64,000 nucleotides of DNA from Streptococcus suis (GTDB lineage Bacteria; Bacillota; Bacilli; Lactobacillales; Streptococcaceae): positions 186,001-250,000 of the forward strand of contig NZ_JAGFUX010000002.1 in NCBI RefSeq assembly GCF_017601095.1, in the 5' to 3' direction. Each line of letters opens with the position of its first letter. Position 1 is the first letter of the stretch. The position numbers were made by a program, and so were the translations under genes. The notes under the pieces were generated by a model. It was not told the origin of the DNA and made no database searches. It saw only the letters and a list, made by a program, of their open reading frames with translations. Shown here piece after piece: positions 55,746-64,000 of this stretch.

Positions 55746-56597
55746 TTATTCTAGGGTCAAAACCAGACTAGCAGCTGTGTCATTCAATGAGGATGTATCA
55801 ACCTTCTGACCAGCAATTGTCACTTCAACACCGTCCACAACGCCTAAAACAAGTTCTGCTGCTGTGCTTCCTTGGTAAATTGTTGCTTCTACCTTAGGAT
55901 TCTCTGGACTCAACGTCACCCCACCAGCGATATCTGAATTGGAAAGACTAACCCAGCTAGTTGCATCTGTAACGAATAGTGTGACTGTTACCGCTGTTTC
56001 TTGATGAGGTATTGTCACATAGAGGACTTGGCCACCTCCAGAACTGGTCAAACTTGTCGTTGAACTAGTTGTAGTCGAACTAGATGTCGCACTAGTTGAA
56101 CTGGAACTGTTCGAAGGAGTGCTTGATGCTGTTGAGGAGCTTGAAGTTGACACCACATATGAAGAGGAAGTCTGTTGATTCACCAACAATTGCATCTGAT
56201 AACGCTGATAGACGACATAGGTCACAAAAATTAAAATCATCAAAGCAGACAAAAGCAGATAAACCAGCGGTAAAAAAGACTTGCCATTTCGCTTGGTTTT
56301 CTGACGTCTCCGCCATTTGTGCTCAATATCCACTTCTTCACCAGCCTCAAAATACTGGACAAGACTTTGGTGTTCAAAAGCATCTACCAAGACATCTGCA
56401 TCCAAGTCCAAAACATCTGCATAAGAGCGCAAGACAGAAATCGTCGTCTCTTCATCCGGCAGATAATCAAAATCATTGTATTCTAAAGCCTGTAAATAAT
56501 TGGGGTGAATTTCTGTCATTCGTTGCACTTCCGCCAAAGACCAGTCATGACTTTCCCGTGCAGAACGCAATACTTCACCGATACTTTTTTGCCTCAT
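55746..56597 (-). CDS. rodZ: RodZ-like helix-turn-helix membrane protein
   Basis: 283 aa from the ATG at 56597 (GAGG upstream). N-terminal HTH_25 domain (IGEVLRSARESHDWSLAEVQRMTEIHPNYLQALEYNDFDYLPDEE), basic stretch KWRRRQKTKRNGKS, one membrane helix (about 112-133), a long Ser/Thr linker, and an extracellular beta domain (about 200-283). RodZ links cell-shape and division machinery; in streptococci it is part of the midcell elongation complex. It lies 10 nt before pgsA. Confidence 0.88.
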   Translation of the reverse strand: MRQKSIGEVLRSARESHDWSLAEVQRMTEIHPNYLQALEYNDFDYLPDEETTISVLRSYADVLDLDADVLVDAFEHQSLVQYFEAGEEVDIEHKWRRRQKTKRNGKSFLPLVYLLLSALMILIFVTYVVYQRYQMQLLVNQQTSSSYVVSTSSSSTASSTPSNSSSSTSATSSSTTTSSTTSLTSSGGGQVLYVTIPHQETAVTVTLFVTDATSWVSLSNSDIAGGVTLSPENPKVEATIYQGSTAAELVLGVVDGVEVTIAGQKVDTSSLNDTAASLVLTLE

Positions 56598-56670
56598 AGT
56601 AACCTCGCACATTCTCTAGTTTCAATACAATATTGTAACAAAAATCACCAAAAAATTCGATGATTGGTAC

Positions 56671-57948
56671 CTAACTTTTTGGAAAAATCGTGAAATCTGC
56701 AAGGCTAGCCTCTTTAAGAAAGTTCCTACCAATTTTCCTGACCATATCCAAATCAATTTCAGCTAAAATCCTAGGAAAATCAATAGAATCTACTGAAAAA
56801 GGGAACTGTTCAGACAGATAGGTCCCGAGAAATTCAACCGAGTTTACCGACTGTAAAAATTGTCCCAACCATTCTCTCTTGATCAATTCGAGATGCTCTT
56901 GGCTGAAATCCTTACTTTTTTCAAACGAAAACAAGGTTTTACGAATCGCAGAAGCCATAGAAATCGGCTCCGCCGTATCCCCACTAATCACCAAATAGTG
57001 ATAAGAAGGATGGACATCAACATAAAATTGAAAAGAAGAATCGATTTTTCCCTCTCGGTACCAATCTTGATAGCACTCTGACGTCCAACCAATAAGAAGA
57101 GCCAAAAAGAGACGCAGACCCAGTCGATAGGTCGGTAACTCTTGAATAGATTGTGGCGCCAAACTTCGCATACCAAAAGCCAACTTCGGTGTCGCCACAT
57201 CCAACTCTACATGACTATGCGCGACTGGGCCTTTTGTTTCAAAATGATGAAGTTGACAACCATTGGCAAGGGAAGTCTGTTTAGGCATCTCATAGGTTCT
57301 TAAAAATGCTTCAATATCTTTGACATCCATATCTCCTATACAAACCAAATTCATCTTGTTAGGCTGGTAAAAATAACTGTAAACTTCTTGTAAAGTTTGT
57401 ACATCGATTTTTTGAATGGAGTCAACGGTTCCCGCAATATCAACTGCTAAGGGACTCTCTGGAAACAGGCTTCCTACGATACCGAGATGTAGTCGATGAT
57501 CAGGATCATCCAGATACATCTCAATTTCCTGCTCGATGACTGCCAGTTCCCTTTCAACTGTCTCTTGTGTAAAACCTGGTGTCAGAACCAGTTGCAATAA
57601 AAGTGCAAGAGATTCCTTGGTCTCACCCGTAGTAGAATAAAAATAACTGGTCTGTGTTTGACTGGTAAAAGCGTTTACCTGGCTACTAAGAAGGGCAAAT
57701 TCCTTCACCATGTCTCTCTTATCTGGCATATCAAACAGACTATGCTCTAAAAAATGTGCCATCCCTGCAGGAATAACTTTTCCATTTTCCTTGACAAGTG
57801 TGTCAACCGAACCAAACTGACAGGTTAGAATCCCGTAAGATTCCTGTATTCCCTTTTTAGGTAATAACCATACTGTCAACCCATTGTCAAGTTCAAAACT
57901 ACTTATTTTCTCCTGTGTAAAGGATAGAGAGATTTGTTTTGTTTTCAT
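56671..57948 (-). CDS. M16 family peptidase YmfH
   Basis: 425 aa, pitrilysin/insulinase fold. The inverted zinc motif H65-F-L-E68-H69 is intact with a downstream Glu (ERELAVIEQEIEMY), so this is the catalytic member. The partner gene ymfF overlaps by 4 nt and lacks the motif. YmfF/YmfH pairs are conserved beside rodZ-pgsA in Firmicutes. In Bacillus YmfH has been linked to EF-P modification (5-aminopentanol), but whether that applies here is unknown. Confidence 0.88.
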   Translation of the reverse strand: MKTKQISLSFTQEKISSFELDNGLTVWLLPKKGIQESYGILTCQFGSVDTLVKENGKVIPAGMAHFLEHSLFDMPDKRDMVKEFALLSSQVNAFTSQTQTSYFYSTTGETKESLALLLQLVLTPGFTQETVERELAVIEQEIEMYLDDPDHRLHLGIVGSLFPESPLAVDIAGTVDSIQKIDVQTLQEVYSYFYQPNKMNLVCIGDMDVKDIEAFLRTYEMPKQTSLANGCQLHHFETKGPVAHSHVELDVATPKLAFGMRSLAPQSIQELPTYRLGLRLFLALLIGWTSECYQDWYREGKIDSSFQFYVDVHPSYHYLVISGDTAEPISMASAIRKTLFSFEKSKDFSQEHLELIKREWLGQFLQSVNSVEFLGTYLSEQFPFSVDSIDFPRILAEIDLDMVRKIGRNFLKEASLADFTIFPKS

Positions 57949-59198
57949 GAATCTACCCCTTCTAAAAAATAAATGGCTTGTAAACGAATTGGTTGCACCA
58001 AGTTGACAACATCCTCAATCGTCACAGCCTCTATAGAAGCAATCCAGTCCTTCAAATCAATCGATTTCAGCTGAAAGAGTTCCTTTCGATACAAGAGTTC
58101 CATCTCATGATCTTGACTATCGCGACCAAGTTTGGCTGCAGCAATCAATAATTTTTTCGTCATACTAAGCTCTTCTTCCCCAATCTTCCCCTTTTTAATG
58201 GCTAGTAAAGATTGGTGGACTGCCTTCATCACGGGTAAACGATTGGAGCGATCGATTCCTGCTGTAACTTTCAATAAACCTGTAAAGATAGATAGAGAAC
58301 TGTCAATGCTATAAGCCAGCCCTTTTGTTTCACGAATATCCATAAATAGCTTGCTGTGAGCCATACCACCAAACAAACCATTGAAAACAAGTAAGGCAGG
58401 ATATTGGTCATCTCTGTAAATGACCTGTAAAGGATATGCCAATTCCAAGATTGATTGGTTAACCTCCTTACGTACCACCCGCTCCTTAATAATGACAGAT
58501 TTCTCTTGTTTATAAGTCGGAACAAGTTTTGGATTTCGGTAGCCGAAATCCATTGCTTCCACGAAATCAATCATACGTTGACGATCAAACCGACCTGTAA
58601 AAAAGAAGTCAATCCGATCTGATTTTAGCATATTTCGATAGGTCTGGTAAGTCGAGTGGGCACTAGTCTCTGCAACCAAGTCAGGAGTTGCGTAAGACGG
58701 CAATTTTATTTCTTCCTCTTGATAAAAAAGATCGCTAATCCCTCGATCAGCCAGATAAAAACTATCCTCCTCTTCTGACAGTAAAAAGGATAAGAGGTTC
58801 TTTTTTTCAATTTCAAAGAGTTGAGAATCAAATTCCTTTCTCTTCTTCAAGGGTCTAAAAAGACTGGCACGAAGTAGCTCCAGTAGTTCCTCTGTGACAT
58901 CACATTTGTCTGGTAAAAAGTCTGACTGAACATAGGTCAAATTGAAATCAACGAGGTGGTTATTTCCCATCTTAGAGACCTGAGTTTGGAGCTGACTTCC
59001 GTATAATTTCGCCAACCGTCTTCTCAGTTGCAAAGGATTTGGAAAATCTTGGTTTGCCTGCTCCAACATATTAGCTACTAAAACCCTATCTGCAATACTA
59101 GAAGACTGTAAAGGTGCTGTAAAGCGAACCTTGATTGTATTGGTTGTAAACTGTTTACTTTCGATAAAATGAAGAAAAACACCTTCTTGAATTTTCAT
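57945..59198 (-). CDS. M16 family peptidase-like protein YmfF (inactive partner)
   Basis: 417 aa. M16 fold by overall similarity and gene pairing (KVRFTAPLQSSSIADRVLVANMLE at the N-terminus, a second-half QVIYRDDQYPALLVFNGLFGG). The HxxEH zinc motif is missing, so it probably serves as the non-catalytic subunit. First gene of the operon ymfF-ymfH-rodZ-pgsA-ecfA1-ecfA2-ecfT. Divergent from yaaA-recF. Confidence 0.88.
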   Translation of the reverse strand: MKIQEGVFLHFIESKQFTTNTIKVRFTAPLQSSSIADRVLVANMLEQANQDFPNPLQLRRRLAKLYGSQLQTQVSKMGNNHLVDFNLTYVQSDFLPDKCDVTEELLELLRASLFRPLKKRKEFDSQLFEIEKKNLLSFLLSEEEDSFYLADRGISDLFYQEEEIKLPSYATPDLVAETSAHSTYQTYRNMLKSDRIDFFFTGRFDRQRMIDFVEAMDFGYRNPKLVPTYKQEKSVIIKERVVRKEVNQSILELAYPLQVIYRDDQYPALLVFNGLFGGMAHSKLFMDIRETKGLAYSIDSSLSIFTGLLKVTAGIDRSNRLPVMKAVHQSLLAIKKGKIGEEELSMTKKLLIAAAKLGRDSQDHEMELLYRKELFQLKSIDLKDWIASIEAVTIEDVVNLVQPIRLQAIYFLEGVDS

Positions 59199-59224
59199 CT
59201 TTACTCTCTTTCTTTTGCTTGCCC

Positions 59225-59250
59225 TCCATTATACCATTTTGTGGTATAAT
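59225..59250. promoter_or_regulatory. Back-to-back promoters of ymfF and yaaA-recF
   Basis: A perfect inverted repeat ATTATACCA-TTTTG-TGGTATAAT (59228-59250). Each arm is an extended -10 (TGGTATAAT): the left arm drives ymfF on the minus strand, the right arm drives yaaA on the plus strand. Neither has a convincing -35. Confidence 0.6.
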
Positions 59251-59275
59251 ATTCTGAAACGAGGTAAGAGAATAT

Positions 59276-59686
59276 ATGGAATACAAACTTTTTGATGACT
59301 ACATCACCCTACAATCTTTATTAAAAACAACAGGCTTGTTGCACTCTGGAGGAGCTATCAAATCCTTCTTAGCTGAAAACAAAGTCTTGGTCAATGGCCA
59401 GGAAGAAAATCGACGTGGTAAAAAGTTAAGAGTCGGAAATCATGTAGAACTACCAGAACAAGCTAAAACAATCACCATAGTGTCTCCAAGTCCAGAAGAA
59501 ATCCAAGAACATGAGAATGATCTTGCTGAGAAAACGCGCGTAGCAGCGATTGTGAAGGAAATGAACAAGCAAAACAAATTGCAAAAACAAGCAAAGACTG
59601 GAAAAAGACAAGTAAGGGCTCCGAAGCAAACAAAAAATACCTCAAAACAAACTGACAGAAGACCTGTCCGCTTCCCAGGTACCTAA
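59276..59686 (+). CDS. yaaA: S4-domain RNA-binding protein YaaA
   Basis: 136 aa. An S4 domain of about 70 residues ([48 protein letters not shown]) and a basic Lys/Gln-rich tail longer than in most YaaA proteins. It is found upstream of recF in many Firmicutes and ends 1 nt before the recF start. Function unproven, probably ribosome-related. Confidence 0.88.
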   Translation: MEYKLFDDYITLQSLLKTTGLLHSGGAIKSFLAENKVLVNGQEENRRGKKLRVGNHVELPEQAKTITIVSPSPEEIQEHENDLAEKTRVAAIVKEMNKQNKLQKQAKTGKRQVRAPKQTKNTSKQTDRRPVRFPGT

Positions 59687-59687
59687 T

Positions 59688-60782
59688 ATGTGGCTAAAAT
59701 CCCTACAATTGCAACATTTTCGCAACTATGAGCAACTGACCATTGATTTCCATCAGGGGCTAAATGTCTTTTTGGGGCAAAATGCCCAAGGTAAGACCAA
59801 TATCCTAGAAGCAATCTACTTCCTAGCACTCACACGCAGTCACCGGACAAGAACAGACAAGGATCTTCTCCAATTCAATCAGTCCACCCTTAGTTTACAA
59901 GGAGCCTTGGAACGCACTAGCGGAACCATCCCTCTAGACATTCATTTGACAGAGAAGGGCCGCATCACTAAAGTCAATCATCTCAAACAATCCAAACTTT
60001 CCGATTACATCGGTAATATGAACGTTGTCTTGTTTGCACCAGAAGATTTACAGCTGATTAAAGGAGCGCCAGCCCTTCGAAGAAAATTTATGGATGTAGA
60101 ACTGGGCCAAATCAAACCTATCTATCTATCTGACTTGACCAACTACAACCATACGCTCAAACAGCGCAATGCCTACCTAAAATCCACTGACAAAGTAGAC
60201 GAAACCTTTCTATCTGTACTTGACCAGCAGCTAGCTGAATTTGGCAGTCGTGTCATCCGACACAGACTTGATTTCCTCAAAAAACTAGAGGAATTTGGAA
60301 ACAGGAAAGTTCAGGAAATATCTGGCAGTCGGGAGGAATTGACAATCGAATACCAAGCCTCAATCGGATTGACAGAAGGTGTCAATTTAATTGACACCTT
60401 CTTGACAGAACTAAATAAATCTCGTAAACGTGATTTATTTAAGAAAAATACAGGAGTTGGACCACATCGGGATGATGTAGCTTTCTTTATAAATGGAATG
60501 AATGCCCATTATGGTAGCCAAGGTCAGCACCGCAGTCTCGTTCTGTCGCTCAAACTGGCTGAGATCGAACTGATGAAGGAAGTCACACGAGAATACCCCA
60601 TTCTACTCTTAGATGATGTGATGAGCGAGTTAGACAATAATCGCCAAATCAAACTACTCGAAACCATTACAGATACCATTCAAACATTTATTACGACGAC
60701 ATCCTTGGATCATTTACATCAGCTACCTGATCGTTTAAAAATCTTCCATATTGAGTCAGGTAAGGTTACTGAGTCTGAATAA
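59688..60782 (+). CDS. recF: DNA replication and repair protein RecF
   Basis: 364 aa. SMC-like ATPase acting with RecO/RecR to load RecA at gaps. Walker [20 protein letters not shown], signature motif [17 protein letters not shown], Walker [15 protein letters not shown]. Co-transcribed with yaaA. Confidence 0.97.
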   Translation: MWLKSLQLQHFRNYEQLTIDFHQGLNVFLGQNAQGKTNILEAIYFLALTRSHRTRTDKDLLQFNQSTLSLQGALERTSGTIPLDIHLTEKGRITKVNHLKQSKLSDYIGNMNVVLFAPEDLQLIKGAPALRRKFMDVELGQIKPIYLSDLTNYNHTLKQRNAYLKSTDKVDETFLSVLDQQLAEFGSRVIRHRLDFLKKLEEFGNRKVQEISGSREELTIEYQASIGLTEGVNLIDTFLTELNKSRKRDLFKKNTGVGPHRDDVAFFINGMNAHYGSQGQHRSLVLSLKLAEIELMKEVTREYPILLLDDVMSELDNNRQIKLLETITDTIQTFITTTSLDHLHQLPDRLKIFHIESGKVTESE

Positions 60783-60819
60783 CAGCTATTTACATATCTG
60801 TCAATTTTGTTTACAAAAC

Positions 60820-60850
60820 AATAAAGGCCCTGTCAAGCAGGGCCTTTATT
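60820..60850. terminator. Bidirectional terminator between recF and guaB
   Basis: Perfect 13-bp stem AATAAAGGCCCTG/CAGGGCCTTTATT between convergent genes. Confidence 0.9.
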
Positions 60851-60853
60851 GTT

Positions 60854-62374
<1,521 letters not shown>

Positions 62375-62380
62375 TTATTT

Positions 62381-62408
62381 ATGATAACATTTTGAAATCA
62401 TTTGTCAA
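62381..62408 (-). promoter_or_regulatory. guaB promoter
   Basis: -35 TTGACA (62408-62403), 16-nt spacer, -10 TATCAT (62386-62381). GTTTGGTTTTTA occurs on both sides (62361-62372 and 62483-62494); on the minus strand each contains AAAACCAAAC, one change from the PurBox core AWWWCCGAAC. Confidence 0.6.
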
Positions 62409-62512
62409 TCATTATTCGCTTTAATCTCTTATTAGATAAAAATTCAGAAAATTCATTCCTACTTTCTTTTAGAAAATCGAACGTTTGGTTTTTACTTACT
62501 TTTAAAAAGCAT

Positions 62513-62540
62513 GAAAAAAGCAACGTTTTTCAACATTGCC
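62513..62540 (-). terminator. trpS terminator
   Basis: Minus-strand stem GCAATGTT-GAAA-AACGTTGC followed by TTTTTT. Confidence 0.8.
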
Positions 62541-62555
62541 CTTTCATTGTTAATC

Positions 62556-63590
<1,035 letters not shown>

Positions 63591-63610
63591 TCATTTTATG
63601 ATTTTGATAG

Positions 63611-63825
63611 AAAAAAGCCCCGCACAGAAACTGTGCGAGGGCGTCTAGGACACGGTGCCACCTCACTTAAGAGCAGTTGCTCCTATCTCTATGCACATAA
63701 GGCCTGCTAGCCGAATCCTTATTGGTTCGAATTCATTGAAAATCAGTCCATTCACCAATCACCATTACCTGTTTGCAGCGACCACAAGCTCTCTAAAAAT
63801 GGAGGATTACCTACTCTTCTGATTG
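63611..63825 (-). ncRNA. T-box leader of trpS (tryptophan-specific)
   Basis: The T-box core AGGTGGCACCG (63663-63653) is followed by the terminator stem GCCCTCGCACAG/CTGTGCGGGGC and TTTTTT (about 63642-63611). The probable specifier codon is UGG at 63750-63748 in GAATGGACTGA. Uncharged tRNA-Trp would stabilise the antiterminator and turn on trpS. Confidence 0.9.
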
Positions 63826-63831
63826 AATACC

Positions 63832-63860
63832 ATTATACCGCTTCAAATTTAGAAAGTCAA
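63832..63860 (-). promoter_or_regulatory. trpS T-box transcript promoter
   Basis: -35 TTGACT (63860-63855), 17-nt spacer, -10 TATAAT (63837-63832). Confidence 0.75.
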
Positions 63861-63872
63861 TACTTCCAAGCC

Positions 63873-63901
63873 TTGACGAGACCGTCTGAATCAGCGATAA
63901 T
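63873..63901 (+). promoter_or_regulatory. Promoter of the right-edge gene
   Basis: -35 TTGACG (63873-63878), 17-nt spacer, -10 GATAAT (63896-63901), 44 nt before the ATG. Confidence 0.5.
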
Positions 63902-63945
63902 AGAGATTGAGTTTAGTAAGAAAAAAAGGTGAGGTATTGCGACCT

Positions 63946-64000
63946 ATGCAACAAAAACTAAAAGACTTTGCACTTGTGACAGCTGGTTCCATCGTCATGG
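63946..64000 (+). CDS. Partial gene, possibly a YitT-family membrane protein
   Basis: Only 18 codons are in the window: MQQKLKDFALVTAGSIVM. A basic amphipathic start leading into LVTAGSI resembles the N-terminus of YitT/DUF161 proteins. The assignment is tentative. GAGG lies about 10 nt upstream. Confidence 0.4.
   Translation, partial: MQQKLKDFALVTAGSIVM

Overview
The window looks like a chromosomal segment of a streptococcus. Streptococcus suis or a close relative is the best guess, inferred from recognised gene families, gene order and the ComR-box and com-box motifs; no database was searched. It holds about 58 genes, is low in GC, and most genes lie on the minus strand. I see no rRNA, tRNA, CRISPR array, prophage or intact insertion sequence. 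At the right edge recF, guaB and trpS appear, which in streptococci usually lie close to the replication origin.

Region 1 (1-15.6 kb) is DNA repair and competence. It holds a ComR-type peptide-sensing regulator with a ComR box at the window edge, a DUF1292-ruvX-ireB operon, spx, and cinA-recA behind a com-box-like site. It continues with a decayed Rgg regulator, tag, a duplicated intergenic repeat, ruvA, mutL, a LytTR/DUF3021 regulatory pair lying between mutL and mutS, mutS, argR and, divergently, argS. Region 2 (15.6-25.3 kb) is a complete maltodextrin locus: malQ divergent from malX-malC-malD-malA-malR-pulA, with palindromic LacI-type operators on both promoters. Region 3 (25.5-30.3 kb) holds an NrdI-like flavodoxin behind two NrdR-like boxes, a YitT-family membrane protein, aspS, a GNAT acetyltransferase and an aldo/keto reductase.

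Region 4 (30.3-34.8 kb) is the most unusual part. A BlaI-like repressor and a BlaR1-like M56 membrane metalloprotease sit next to a secreted triple-PepSY protein, a VTC-domain protein and a DUF4956 membrane protein. Five near-identical CTACAnnTGTmG sites (m = A or C) lie on three promoters here. At two promoters the site sits at the same place between -35 and -10. The BlaR1-like protein has a PepSY-like extracellular domain in place of a beta-lactam-binding domain. The triple-PepSY gene carries an in-frame TAG inside its signal peptide.

Region 5 (34.8-49.8 kb) is mostly core: a family 2 glycosyltransferase, a lipoprotein fumarate-reductase-like flavoprotein, rpsD, the gdpP-rplI-dnaB-veg operon, mnmA with three Nudix genes and mnmG, sdaAB-sdaAA, and a surface-anchored protein. 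Region 6 (49.9-64 kb) has a two-component system whose likely target promoter lies just downstream, a LysM muramidase-like protein, and the operon ymfF-ymfH-rodZ-pgsA-ecfA1-ecfA2-ecfT. It ends with yaaA-recF, guaB, trpS with a tryptophan T-box leader, and the first codons of another YitT-like gene.
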